Below are positions 33,604-45,468 of a DNA stretch of 64,000 nucleotides, one piece after another. The stretch is from positions 127,265,823 to 127,329,822 of the forward strand of contig NC_068938.1 in assembly GCF_016801865.2 (NCBI RefSeq), written 5' to 3'. This DNA is from Culex pipiens pallens. Its lineage: Eukaryota; Arthropoda; Insecta; Diptera; Culicidae. The stretch's first letter is position 1; every line of letters starts with the position of its first letter. A model generated the notes under the pieces. The model was not told where the DNA came from. It did not search any database and saw only the letters and a list, made by a program, of their open reading frames with translations. The position numbers were made by a program, and so were the translations under genes.

Positions 33604-35270
33604 AGATTATGAGATAATATTTAAGGCCGATGCAAATATTTAAAAAAGTTTTTGTCCCTCGGCCCTGGCCGAGGTCAAGGGGGGGGGGGCAAAAAAATAA
33701 AAAAATATAAAAAATTAAATAACAAGCCATAATCTTCACATTTAAATGAAAAAAGTGTTTTTAAATGCATTTTACACTAGTTCAGTTGTTTTGCAATAAT
33801 TAGTTTTCAAAAAATCTAAGATCTGACAAAAACAAAAAATGTATCGAAAAAAAAGATTTTGCATCGAAAATTTTCAAAAAATCTTAAGATTTTTTAATAA
33901 ACCCAAACATGCTAAAAATGATTTTAAACGCAGGAGAATGTATTTTAATTTGATTTCAGCTGGTTGCCCTTGAAATTTCATTGAAATTTTGAAGTTTATT
34001 GTTAAAAATATTTTTTTTGCCCCCTGATTTTTCGTGAATTTTCGTAATTAAAAGGAATTTTTGGTACCCAGACATGTATAGGTCATCGCTGAAATTTTAA
34101 AGTTATCGCAGTTTTAGTGAAAAAAGTTGAATTTTGCCAATTTTGTCATTCTCCGGTTTTTGCGCGTGGCGCGTCGAAAAACACGGATTTTATTTTCAAA
34201 AAATCATATCTCGGAATCCTGTTAATGAACTCCTCCCATTTTTTAGTATGTTATGTAAAAATGTCCGGGGAATCCGATAAAAATATTTCCAGACATAGGC
34301 TCTTTGGTCCAGACACCGTCAAAACGGCATTTTAAAGTTTCATACGCACTTTTCATATGTTAGGCTAGATTTTCCAAACTTTTTACTATTTTTCATTGAA
34401 AGGCCAACTTATCACCTTTCATTTGCGTGTAAGTTAGTTAAAATGGCGAGGAGTTATGATTTTCCAAAAAAAGTGGTTTTTGCGAAAATCGAAGAAAATG
34501 GCAATTTTTCAGACCACCCTAAAACGGCATAGGTCACCCTAATGGCCAAACAAAAAAATACGGGTCTAATTATTTCGGCCAGGGAACCCCCAGAAAAATT
34601 TTGAACCCGATCCGAGCACTTTTGTTTTTTTTCCATGCTGTTTTCGTGGGGAATTGCTGTATATATATAAAAAAAATCGAGGGTTTTGTTCGAAAGCGAA
34701 TCAGTTCAATACGGAGCCTCAAATCGAGGTGCTCTTTGCTGCGTTGGGTTCGTATAAGCCCAAGGAAGGTTTATACGCTAACTTTTCAGGTTTGGTTTGT
34801 TTATAATGTTTTTTTTAGAGTGCACAGCAACCAAGCAAGTTGTTGTCTTCTTATTTCAAAATTGACAAACTTTCAGACCCAATCCAGCAACAATCTGATT
34901 TAAAAATAGGCAAATTTTGTTGTAAAACGCTTAGTAGACAGTATTTCAGGGGGTCAATCAAAAAATATATCGATAGTTTCCGTAGCTTCGAAAATACTAA
35001 GATATTTGTATCTTAAATCATGGTGAAAAAGCCCTGGTTGATGTGCACCGTTAAGGTACAGCAAATTGGAAAATTTCCTATGCTGTCCGAAAAAAATACT
35101 TTAAAAAGCAAATGATTGCAAAAGCATTAAAAAACTTTTTAAACATGGTCAAAATCATTCCTTTCTCAACATTTAAATTTTTGAAGATTTGAAGATTCGA
35201 GGATTTCAAATTCTATGGATTTGAAGATTTGAAGACTTGAAGATATAACGATCTGGGGATGTGGAAATTT
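33604..35270. other. Fragment of the GGCC-TTGCAAATATTT family (33622-about 34050), then unassigned
   Basis: 33622 onward reads AAGGCCGATGCAAATATTT, then a CCTCGGCCCTGGCCGAGG palindrome and an 11-base G run, as in other family copies, and fades near the CCCCCTGATTTTTCG segment. 34080-35270 is AT-rich, noncoding and probably old repeat. Confidence 0.4.
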
Positions 35271-35274
35271 GAAA

Positions 35275-35590
35275 GATTTGAAGATTTGAAGATTTGAAGA
35301 TTTGAAGATTTGAAGATTTGAAGATTTGAAGATTTGAAGATTTGAAGATTTGAAGATTTGAAGATTTGAAGATTTGAAGATTTGAAGATTTGAAGATTTG
35401 AAGATTTGAAGATTTGAAGATTTGAAGATTTGAAGATTTGAAGATTTGAAGATTTGAAGATTTGAAGATTTGAAGATTTGAAGATTTGAAGATTTGAAGA
35501 TTTGAAGATTTGAAGATTTGAAGATTTGAAGATTTGAAGATTTGAAGATTTGAAGATTTGAAGATTTGAAGATTTTAAGATTTGAAGATC
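35275..35590. repeat. (GATTTGAA)n, 8-bp tandem array
   Basis: About 37 nearly perfect units. Because 8 bp times 3 gives 24 bp, an open frame with an 8-residue period crosses it on the minus strand. It is a by-product of the repeat and not a gene. Confidence 0.95.
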
Positions 35591-35687
35591 TTAAAGTGAA
35601 AGGCAAATTACTGTGAATTTGATTACGATCATTTTTTTGTTTTCGTTCTTTTTTTTCTTTTGTTCAACAACAACAACTTGGGAATAA

Positions 35688-36997
35688 AGCGTCCAATTTC
35701 CCGGAGTTAAAATTTTTTCAGGAAACGGGAAATTTTCAACCAATTTCCCGGGAAATTTAAATTTATTGAAAATTGTTTTAATCTTGGTTCTGCTGCAACT
35801 GAGTTGTTAAGAACAGTGACTGAAAGCCTAAAACAAGTATAAAGATCAATTAACAGCTTAACTGCATGTAAAAAATCATAAAACTGCAAGAAAATGTAAT
35901 TTTTTTCTTATTTAATAAGCTCCAATACTACAATATATCAAAAAATAATATCATTTATTTTTTATCAAGGACAGTGAGTAGTGGAACAGCATCTAATTCC
36001 GTGTTGTCAGGTTAGCACTTTGACGTTCAATTACAAATCATTGAAGGTGATTTCAACTGAAATAGAGTGGTAAATAGCTCAATAAGAAGTGAGCAAGCAA
36101 ATTACTTTTTAAAAAATTGTAAAACTAGTTATTTAAATAGACAAAAATAGCAAATCGGATGGAGTTAGGAGCGAGTGCTTAACCTGCGAAACCTACGAGA
36201 ATTTCCCCTAAAATGAATCCATACTCCACAATCATACAAATTATTTTCTTGCCTTTGTGACCAATAAAAGAGAGCGTGGTTTGATACAAAAAGTTGAAAA
36301 AAAAATTCAGAAATTATGTTTTTCATGACAAATAACTTTTCTAAAAAAAAGTTATAATGGTTTCAGTTCATGGACAAAATTGCAAAGCAAAAATCAAACT
36401 TCTCTTGTTTGTTTTACATCAAACAACTCAATGTTTTCAAATATTTGGAATTAACATCGTGTCACAATCAGTCTTACATGTTTTGATATTTAACCTTCTA
36501 ACACCCATTGTTACACTAGTGTTCCATTTTTCTTTTACTAAATATTGTAATTTCTTGTATACCAGGTATTTAACGAATTGAAATAATTCTTCTTGTACAA
36601 AACTTTTTTAAAAATGTTAAGATACCAATTTGATTTTCAACTCATTAGATCATGGTTAACAAAAACGTAAAAAATCTCAATTTAATATATTTTTTATGAG
36701 TTAACTCCAATTATTCTTGAAAAAGCTTACTTAATTTTCCCGTAGCTTCAAAAATTAATATAATCCGATATCAAAGTGTCTGATAATCTGATTAATTGTA
36801 TATGAGCTATAAAATAAATTTAATTGAACAAGATCATCTTCATTTATTTTTCTCTGTGCATCTAAAAAAATGATTTTGCTTAAATTTCGGGAATTCCCGG
36901 GAAATTCACAAATTTCCCAGAAAACGGGAAATAATTTTTTTCCGGAAATCCCGGGAATTCCCGAAAATTTTTTTCCCGGGACGGGAAATTGGACGCT
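35688..36997. mobile_element. TIR element with AGCGTCCAATTTCCCG ends
   Basis: The ends AGCGTCCAATTTCCCG and CGGGAAATTGGACGCT are perfect inverse copies. Subterminal GGGAATTCCCGGGAAATT-type words repeat near the right end. No target duplication is obvious and no transposase frame is present. Confidence 0.65.
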
Positions 36998-37000
36998 CTA

Positions 37001-37674
37001 ACGTCATGATTCGAATTCCCGGACGCTTCGAAACCCGGACACTTCATCTTGTTTTATCAATTATTTGGATATAAGTTCGCATTATGAATGTCAAAACTGT
37101 GTAATTTGATGAATTCCAACATCAACTTTCACTTAAAGTTTGTTTGAACGCTGTAGTTAATGCCAAAACAATTAAATACAATAAAATTAGAAGTTTACCA
37201 AAAATGCGAAACATTTCACTTGAAATATTTCAGTGGCGTTCGAAGCACCGGGAAGGCAAAGCAGAAATTTATGGTCTCGATTTTCTTAAATTCTAGCAAA
37301 TTTTTATATAAACTATCGATTGTTTTAATGTTAAAAGCTTATTTGAGACCTAAAGAATGCCATTCACTAACATTTCAGTCCAAATTTGTGCGATTCATAA
37401 GTAAAATCGAGTGTCCGGAATTCGAAGCAAAAGTGTCCGGATTTCGAATCAGCTTTTGTCAGTGTCCGGGATTCGAAGCACAACAAGTCATTTTAATTTT
37501 CAAATTCTGATGAAAAATTGTTAGAAAAGACATATTTTGCATACATTCTCTTAAAACTGACTGTTAATACTACATCCTGATGATATTTCTTCATTTCCAA
37601 CTTATTACATGATTTTTTGCCAGCTATAACAAAAATGATATGCTGCTAAGTGTCCGGATTTCGAATCATGACGT
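37001..37674. mobile_element. TA-type TIR element with ACGTCATGATTCGAA ends
   Basis: The inverted ends ACGTCATGATTCGAA are flanked by TA (36999-37000 and 37675-37676). GTGTCCGG-ATTCGAA words recur at least four times inside (near 37410, 37435, 37461 and 37650) and could be transposase-binding repeats. It directly abuts the element to its left. Confidence 0.7.
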
Positions 37675-37686
37675 TACTTGGGAATA

Positions 37687-38815
37687 GTAATTTCTATAAT
37701 GGAATTGTGGGGAATGGCATAGTACCGTACTGTTATCGATGAAGTTATTTAACACTTAATTCTTGATTTAGTTCAATTCATCGTTAAAATGGTGACTCAA
37801 ACTAAGAATCAGGTTTATTTAAAATTGCATAAGCTAAGTTTAGATAGTGGAAGCTAACCGGATCGTAAAAGTTTTTATTTGTCACTTGTGTTATTTAATT
37901 TGATAGTTTTCTTTATAATTTTTGATTTTATAAATTGTGGTTTAAAAGCGTTGATATTTTTTTCTATTTTAAAATATTGAATATTTTCAGAAGAATGTAT
38001 GTTTTATTTTTATAATTGGAGGCTACGAAATCATTAAATTTGATGTTTGTTAAAAGAAATATATAAATGCATTAAAAAAAATTACGTCTTGCAAATTTAA
38101 TTTTGCTTCAGTATCTCTTGGATTGAAGTCCACTTTTTGAAACTAGCGACCAATTTACTATTTTGACCTCACCCATTTCTGACACCTTACCGTATCAATT
38201 TTAATTTTTGACATCTATAAAAAAAATCCCATTATAACTCTACGACTACTTCACATGCAAATCTAATTCTAATCCTAATCAAAGAGGTGTGTCTAATACA
38301 ACTCTACTGAAATGATAGATGTCTGATTCACGGAAGAGGACAAGTTTTGCAAATATTTTCATACATTCTGTTATTCAAATGAGTTATCTTACTCGCCACG
38401 ACGCGAGGTCAATCCTAAAATCTGTTCCTTAATTTGGCAATTTCCAATAACCGAGTCTCTTCGAAAAACCCGCCATTACGACATATCACACATATTCCAC
38501 CACCGAGGAGGTTGCTCCATGTTCCTCCGCCTATCGAATTCCATACAAGGTTCGCACACTCCTCGTCGATATGTAATCCCACAAAACATTGCACTCCGAG
38601 ATGAACAGGTTGTTGCACATTAGGTAGAACCTCCCGCAGCTAGACCAACAGGCAAAAGCCGGTTCCAGCATCAACTTTTCCTTTTTCTTCCTAAACAGCT
38701 GACTTGCGGCTGACCAAAACGGGATTTCGAGGCACCACCGCCACCACCATTCAGGTTTTTCATTCAGTAATCTGGCGCGCAAATTACGCGCTCGCGCACG
38801 CTCGAGAATTCTTAC
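37687..38815. other. AT-rich DNA, then the start of the GC-richer gene-5'-end region
   Basis: 37687-38300 has no feature. From about 38400 the sequence becomes non-repetitive and would lie in the first intron of the minus-strand transcript proposed at 39366. Confidence 0.35.
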
Positions 38816-39366
38816 GCGATCAATTGATCGAACTCCGCGCCAACAAATTCAGCGTCACTCGCACTCTCACTCGTACGTGAGCCGCACGTAATTTTCACTA
38901 GACTTCACCTACATTCACTGTTTGTTTCGTCAAATTTCTTGGCCATGTTACACAACTCTACGGTGGACGACTGACTGTCTTCGGCGGTGGTGGTCCAGTG
39001 AATAGCAAATGAAATTTATGCACGCGCAATAAACGCACAATATGCTTGCCACAGGGGTTAGATCCGCGTCTTAATGTCACGTCTGCTTCCTACGCACTCT
39101 GGAGGTGGACTCTCCACAAAAAAAAAGCTATAAAAAACTTCCAGAGGTCACTCGACTCTAACCCCCCGGGGGGACACACGGACACTCCGCCAAGTACCCA
39201 CTTGATCCAGATTGCGGCGAAGAATTTGGTCACACACGTGCGACGCGCGAAACTCCACGCGGAGACTTTAACGGCCGAACACTGCAAGCTCAAGCGACGA
39301 ACCTCTAGCACTGCTGCACGGAGGAGCTCGAGCGCGTCCGCTGGCTATCAAATCGCATTTGCAACT
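38816..39366 (-). other. Putative first exon of a minus-strand host gene (5' leader, possible start codon)
   Basis: From the proposed start at 39366 the minus strand runs as GC-richer, non-repetitive leader. At 38946 it has an ATG in a strong context (GTAACATGGCC), opening MAKKFDETNSEC. After 38 coding bases comes a donor, TGTAG|GTGAAG (exon end 38909). If that donor is not used the frame stops at once. A later donor, TCGC|GTAAGA (exon end 38816), would instead make the whole exon untranslated. No later exon was found in the window, so the gene body is unknown. Confidence 0.35.
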
Positions 39367-39371
39367 GAACG
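39335..39371 (-). promoter_or_regulatory. Inr + DPE core promoter, minus strand
   Basis: TCAGTT (39368-39363) matches the insect initiator TCAKTY with A+1 at 39366. GGACG occupies +28 to +32 (39339-39335), matching the DPE consensus RGWYV at its required spacing. No TATA box lies at -30, as expected for DPE promoters. Confidence 0.45.
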
Positions 39372-39773
39372 AAGCGCCGACGTCCAAGTGCGCCCGCTGC
39401 TGTGCGAAGAACTGTGGCTGCTGGTGAGTCAGGCCCCGTGGCCTGGAGGGTAAAAGAGCTGGCGTGTACGTGGTATTGGTTTGATGGTAGCCGGCCAGTT
39501 AGAAGGAGTGATGAAGAGGTTGGTGTGAAGCATGCCGGGTTAACCCGTTGAGCCCCGAATTGGATATGGGACGGGATGGTAGCGCAAATTGGAGAATTTT
39601 CTATGTTGGCTAGATAAGAGATCTAGATAATTACATCATTTTTATCAAAATCGCTAATTAAGCGAACGTTTCAAGAACCATCTTTCACAATGGATTAAAA
39701 TTTATCATTTCAACCAACAACTTCATCAGATTCTTCGCAACTCAAGTTTGTAAAGAACTTTCAAATTTGATTT
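39372..39773. other. Upstream flank of the minus-strand promoter
   Basis: GC-richer up to about 39560, then AT-rich. No repeat or frame was supported. Confidence 0.35.
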
Positions 39774-39775
39774 TA

Positions 39776-41176
39776 CACAGCAATACTCCAGCTGCGTGTA
39801 AAAGGTCTCAGTATGGGAAACCTACTTGACCGAAATGTCAAGCTCATATGAGCAATTCTCTACCAAAACCGGAAATGGATTTTATTTGTATTTTTTGATT
39901 TGGCTCAAACTTTGTGGGGGCCTTCCCTATGACCAAATAAGCTATTTTGCGTCATTGGTTCACCCATACAAGTCTCCATACAATTTTGGCTGCTGTCCAT
40001 ACAAAAATGGTATGTAAATATTCAAACAGCTGTAACTTTTGAGTGAATTTTCTGATCAATTTGGTGTGTTGGGCAAAGTTGTTGGTATTGTTGAGGACTT
40101 TTGAGAAAAAATAGGTACACGGAAAACAAAATTGGAGATTTTTTTTATCAACTTTTTCTTTCACTAAAACTCAATTTCCCAAAATACGTATTTTTTGATT
40201 TTCGAGATTTTTTGATATGTTTTAGGGGACAAAAATCCGCAACTTTTGAGCCATAGAGAAACATGGTCAAAAAATCTGCCACCGAGTTATGAATTTTTGA
40301 AAAAATAGTGATTTTTGGAAAAAATCGAAGTTTTATGCAAAAACAAGTTTGACATTACTTTTTAATGCAAAATTGAATTTGCAATCGAAAAGTACTTAAC
40401 AGATTTTTTGATAAAGAGCTCCGTTTTCAAGATATAGCCACCGAAAGTTTGATTTTAGCGAAATATTTGCAGTTTTTCAATTTTTAAAAATGGTGACCAT
40501 GAGTGACCATCTCTAAAAATATTTTTTTTGAAGAGTTCAGAAAATTTGCTATAAAATTGTCTAAGAGACATTGAAGATTGGACCTCTGGTTGCTGAAATA
40601 CAGCGGCTTAAAGAAAAAGAAACACGAAAATTGAAGTTTTCTAAGTCTCACCCAATCAGCCCACCATTTTCTAATGACGTTATCTCAGCAATTAATGGTC
40701 CGATTTTCAATGTTAATGCATGAAACATTCGTGAAATTTTCCGATCTTTTCGAAAAAGATCAGATTGATCAGAAAATTCACTCAAAAGTTACAGCTGTTT
40801 GAATATTTACATACCATTTTTGTATGGACAGCAGCCAAAATTGTATGGAGACTTGTATGGGTGAACCAATGACGCAAAATAGCTTATTTGGTCATAGGGA
40901 AGGCCCCCACAAAGTTTGAGTCAAATAAAAAAATACAAAAAATAAAAATGGTTTAAATCGGCCGATTATGTAGAGAGTTACTCATATATGCGTTTATCCT
41001 TCTCTTTCTTCATCGGTCTGATAGCCGAGCGAGCTAAGGCGCCAGTCCTCACTAATGGTGCTGGGATTGAATCCCGTCAGTTGCAACTTTTTGATTGTGT
41101 TTACGAAAATTGTACATGCAGTGTTTAATATTAAGTGTCTTTTTTGACGAAGGTGATGTGCATGTGCATTGCTGTG
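39776..41176 (+). mobile_element. CACAGC-TIR element with tRNA-Leu-like core, copy C (interrupted)
   Basis: The ends CACAGCAA and TTGCTGTG are flanked by TA (39774-39775 and 41177-41178). A box TAGCCGAGCGA (41022-41032) and B box GGATTGAATCC (41064-41074). A 1134-bp fold-back element sits at 39850-40983; cutting it out restores the GCTCATATATGCG found in copy B. Confidence 0.82.
39850..40983. mobile_element. Fold-back element, 4-bp-TSD family, copy 3
   Basis: The ends GAGCAATTCTCTACC and its inverse are flanked by ATAT (39846-39849 and 40984-40987). The empty site in copy B of the host element confirms the duplication. The inverted arms are about 230 bp each around a non-palindromic middle. 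Noncoding. Confidence 0.85.
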
Positions 41177-41178
41177 TA

Positions 41179-43321
41179 GATTAAAAAATAGGTTAAAAAA
41201 TTTAAGTATATGGGTTCAATTTTGAATCAAAAATCACTATTAAAAAATTATAAGTCGTCGCAAAATGTTGGTCCATACTTCTGAATGGCTTAAATGTTGC
41301 GGGTATTAGTCCCCTAAAGCATATAAAAATAAAAATTACGGATTTCGGAAAAAAAATTTCAGCGAACTGCGTATTTTTGAAAATAAATCTCAAAATTATA
41401 GTATTTTACAATTTGGGCATCAAATGATCGACATTTTTTTAAATATTCAGAAAGTAGCAGCACATTTTTTGAAAATACTCAAATTTTTCAAAAAACTTCG
41501 TATTTTTGAAAAAAATACTCCAAATTTTAGGTCAGTTCAGTTTTAAACCGAATTATTTAGTATTTTTTCGAAAATACGCAGTTATGTTAATTTTTTTTAT
41601 TATTTTCATATTTTTTTTACCACTGTCGAATCAAACGAAAAAATCCCGATCATTTGACACCCATATTGTAAAACACTGAAATTTTCGAAAATACGTAGTG
41701 TTGGAATTTTTTTTGAGTATTTCCAAAAAAATGTTTTAATACTTTCGAAATATTTGAAAAACCCGATCATTTGAAACCCACATTTTTAAACTGAAATTTG
41801 GAGTTTTTTTTCGAAAATACGTAGATTTGTTAAAAATTTAAGTATTTTCAAAGGTTTGTGTTTCGAAATGTATGATTTTTTTTGATTATATGATAAAAAA
41901 ATTGAGTGCTTTTTTGTAAAAAATTAAAATCGTGAGTATTTTTTAGATAATACGTAGTTTTACTATTTTTAAAAGAATAAAAAAAAATGTTTCAATATTT
42001 TCGAAACGTATGAAAAAACCCGATCATTTGGTACCCATATTGTTAAAATTGAAATTTTGAGTATTTTTCCGTGGTTTTGTGAAAAATATAGTTTATAGAG
42101 TATATAGAGTAGTTTCAAAAATTTGTGTAATATTTTTTTAAAATACGTAGTTCTTTGAAAAAATTGAGCATTTAAAAAATATTACTTTCGAAATTTTTGA
42201 AAAAATCCCGATCATCCAATAGACATATTGCAATAAAAATATTTTTTAGTAGTTTTTGAGAAACATTGCATTTTCAAAATACTTTATAAATACGTATTTT
42301 GTAAAAAAAAAAATCAGGAAACTTTAACTGCAATGGAAAGCTGACATTATCCCGATTCAAAAACACCTAATTTTTCAAAGGTTGGATGATTTTTTATAGG
42401 ATTATAGCCAATGCCTCCCATGTAGCCAAAATCCCATAAGCTCTTTGCTTCAGTCAACCACTGGGCCGTCCTTAACCGAGCAGCTGTATGAATCAAAACC
42501 GGGGCAGTGCAAATCGGGGCATGACTGTACTTATTTTTTCTGAATAGTCTTCATCATTACCTACAACTTCGCCGAAGACACCAAAGTTGCATGGTTAATT
42601 TGATTTTGGTTAACCGCGGTAAATTATCTTGAAATAATTCATAGGCGTCGAATTGTCAAAAATTGATCGCGGTGGATACTTTTCTACCACAGTTTTGGTG
42701 TGGTCAATGTGGTAGATGCTTTGGAGGATTTTTGACAGTTCGATATATTTTATGAAAATTTTCCGCGGTTAAATCAAACTAACAATGCAACTCAAATCAA
42801 CCAAAAAAATCCTTGAAAAGTTACAGATTTTTGAATATTTACGTACCATTTTTGTATGAACAGCTGTCAAATTGCATGGAGATTTGTATGGATGAAATTT
42901 TAGGATGATGCAAGGAAAGTTTAAATAGATGGAGGAGGGGGGGGGGTGTCTGATTTGGATGAAAATCAAGATTCTTGGATTTGATGGCATAATTAGAAAA
43001 GTAGATTATGAGTGCTCATACGTTTGAGATGGAATAACCCATTTAAATTTGACAAACAACAGTTTGAGTAAAATACTGCCTTAATGACTTTAAAATATTT
43101 GAATGTATGAAAATTAAACTCAAATACTTCAGTTTGCCCAGTTAAAACGCTTCAAATGGACTGTATAATACACCCAGCAGCATAAGACCCATTCTGGCGC
43201 CATGTCGTTGCTGGCTCTCTTCGCCCACGTTACCTTCGTTTGACTGTTTTCTTTGCTCAATTACCATTTTGGACTGCGGGCTCTTGTTTAGAACGGAGTG
43301 GTTTGCCGAGCAAAAACCATC
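41179..43321. other. Degenerate tandem repeats (41350-42330) and old repeat DNA
   Basis: The phrase CCCGATCATTTGACACCCAT and close variants recur near 41646, 41762, 42018 and 42207 (inverse near 41416), separated by ATACGTAGTTTT-like words. This suggests an old, eroded tandem repeat. Sequence after 42520 resembles fold-back arms. Confidence 0.45.
42587..42789. mobile_element. Small TIR element with TTGCAT...GTTAATTTGATTT ends
   Basis: The left end TTGCATGGTTAATTTGATTT and the right end AAATCAAACTAACAATGCAA are inverse copies with a few changes. CCGCGG words lie just inside both ends. It is inserted in fold-back-like sequence (ACACCAAA ... TCAAATCAACC). Confidence 0.5.
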
Positions 43322-43323
43322 TA

Positions 43324-43561
43324 CACTCAAACCCCGATGGTTTGACACCAACTGTTGTCAAACGAACGGGGTCACTTTTCAGTTTGACACCCCTTTTACA
43401 CGGAGTTCACACACACTACCAAACGTTTGTTTTGATAGTGTGCGTGAGCGCCGTGTAAAAAGTGACAGTTCGTCACTTTTTAGTTTGACTTTGACCAACC
43501 AACGGGGTACAAACTAAAAAAGTGTCAAACGAAAAAGTGACCAACCACCGGGGGTTGAGTG
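43324..43561. mobile_element. TA-type MITE with CACTCAA-CCCC ends, full copy
   Basis: 238 bp with ends CACTCAAACCCCGATGG and CCGGGGGTTGAGTG, flanked by TA (43322-43323 and 43562-43563). The interior holds inverted CACGGAGTTCACACACACTA and TGTGCGTGAGCGCCGTG arms. A truncated inverse copy lies at 46433-46658. Confidence 0.8.
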
Positions 43562-43563
43562 TA

Positions 43564-44888
43564 ATTGCATTTAAATTGTTGACACAGTTTCGGAAAAATA
43601 CTCAACTGTGGGTAAACCCCAAGGTTAAACCAATATGTCTAAAATTGAGCTGTTTGTGGTCGAACATAAGTGTAGCTAACAAGCTGTGAAAAAGACATGC
43701 ATGGTGTTGAGTAATTATAAATTACAGCTCGTTTATTGCATATTAAATTAACATAAAATGTATTAATTGATTTATTACACCTTAGACCTTGTTTTGAAAA
43801 CCTGATTTGCTATTCCAGCATGAACGTTTCAAAACTCACGACCATGTCAATGCTCCAGCATCTTTAGTCGAATGCACGCTAAATTGCGCAAGAAAACTCG
43901 CTCCAAGGCAGCCTAGAAGAAGCTTCTAAGTAGTTACGATAATATTTTATTCTTCTCCCTTCCATTCCTTCCTCCTACAACAGTTAAACACATCTCCTAT
44001 CGCACTTGCTCGTGAGCGCGCTAAAGTTCAAGGTATAGCTAATTATGCAAAATTAATGGCTGATTAAATTTCACCCCATAGAGCATTGCGGCAGTTGCGA
44101 GAAGCTTCGCTCCACGTGGTTTTGAGATGCAACTTGCGCAGCAGTTCAGTCGTCGTCTGACAGACACCCTCTGACGATGTTCCCGGGTACGTCTTAACCT
44201 CGTCATAGGTGCAACATCAGAAGCAGCCGGCAATGGCACACGCTCCTCGATTACAGCAGCAGCAGACTAAGCGGAGCAGTGCAAAACCGAACTGAAGCGC
44301 CATCTAAAGAGCTCAAGCAACTTCAACGATGATGGCTGGAGGAAGTTTTGAAAATGGTTTAAACTATTGAAAAGATTTTTATGTTAAAAATATCCTCAAA
44401 ATCTAAATGTACTTAACTTCTCGACTTTCTAAAAACTTCTTTAACATTTTCAAATGTTAGTCCAGATATAATCGTGCTCAGGGGGCTGGTAATGGGTTCT
44501 TCTTGCGCGGTTGCTGCGCTCTCTTTGCATATACTTATTTTGGCTCAATGCCTATTAGAATACCTTTGCGTTGCAATCGTATTTTTCATCAAGGATCGTT
44601 GAACGCATGGTTGAGGAACAAGTATCAATTTACTTATATCGAATTGACGCAAGTTGCATTTCAATAAGCCACTTTTGAGAAACTTCCAGATGGGTGACAG
44701 GTGTTTAAGCCGTTTAATCTTTATGCCAACAGATCAGATTGCAAAATTAAGTTATTTTAAGAAATTGGTGCTGATGGTTATGTTAACCCTTAATAACCAG
44801 GACGTTTAGTGATTAGTTGAATCGATGATGTTCAGTCAATTTTAAAACGATTTGAGTGCTTCTTATTGCATAACCAATCAATTCAAAT
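43564..44888. other. Non-repetitive stretch, no gene called
   Basis: GC-richer at about 43980-44330, with CAG-rich words (CAGCAGCAGCAGAC). One initiator-like TTCAGTC is near 44146 but its +28 position does not fit a DPE. I found no defensible exon. Confidence 0.3.
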
Positions 44889-44889
44889 T

Positions 44890-45436
44890 CAAAAACAAAA
44901 ACAAAAACAAAAACAAAAACAAAAACAAAAACAAAAACAAAAACAAAAACAAAAACAAAAACAAAAACAAAAAACAAAAACAAAAACAAAAACAAAAACA
45001 AAAACAAAAACAAAAACAAAAACAAAAACAAAAACAAAAACAAAAACAAAAACAAAAACAAAAACAAAAACAAAAACAAAAACAAAAACAAAAACAAAAA
45101 CAAAAACAAAAACAAAAACAAAAACAAAAACAAAAACAAAAACAAAAACAAAAACCAAAACAAAAACAAAAACAAAAACAAAAACAAAAACAAAAACAAA
45201 AACAAAAACAAACACAAAAACAAAAACAAAAACAAAAACAAAAACAAAAACAAAAACAAAAACAAAAACAAAAACAAAAACAAAAACAAAAACAAAAACA
45301 AAAACAAAAACAAAAACAAAAACAAAAACAAAAACAAAAACAAAAACAAAAACAAAAACAAAAACAAAAACAAAAAAAAAAAAAAAAACAAAAACAAAAA
45401 CAAAAACAAAAACAAAAACAAAAACAAAAACAAAAC

Positions 45437-45468
<32 letters not shown>

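Noticed and set aside
35166..35606. 146-codon minus-strand frame with period-8 peptide
   Set aside because: Produced by the 8-bp GATTTGAA array; no independent coding evidence.
8097..39366. Minus-strand promoter at 39366 as the distal promoter of the lipase gene
   Set aside because: The sequence just upstream of the lipase ATG is purine-rich with no splice acceptor, so a leader exon 30 kb away is not supported. RNA-seq could reopen this.
44136..44180. Second Inr+DPE promoter near TTCAGTC
   Set aside because: The +28 to +32 bases are CGATG, which fails the first position of the DPE consensus, and no leader or donor follows.
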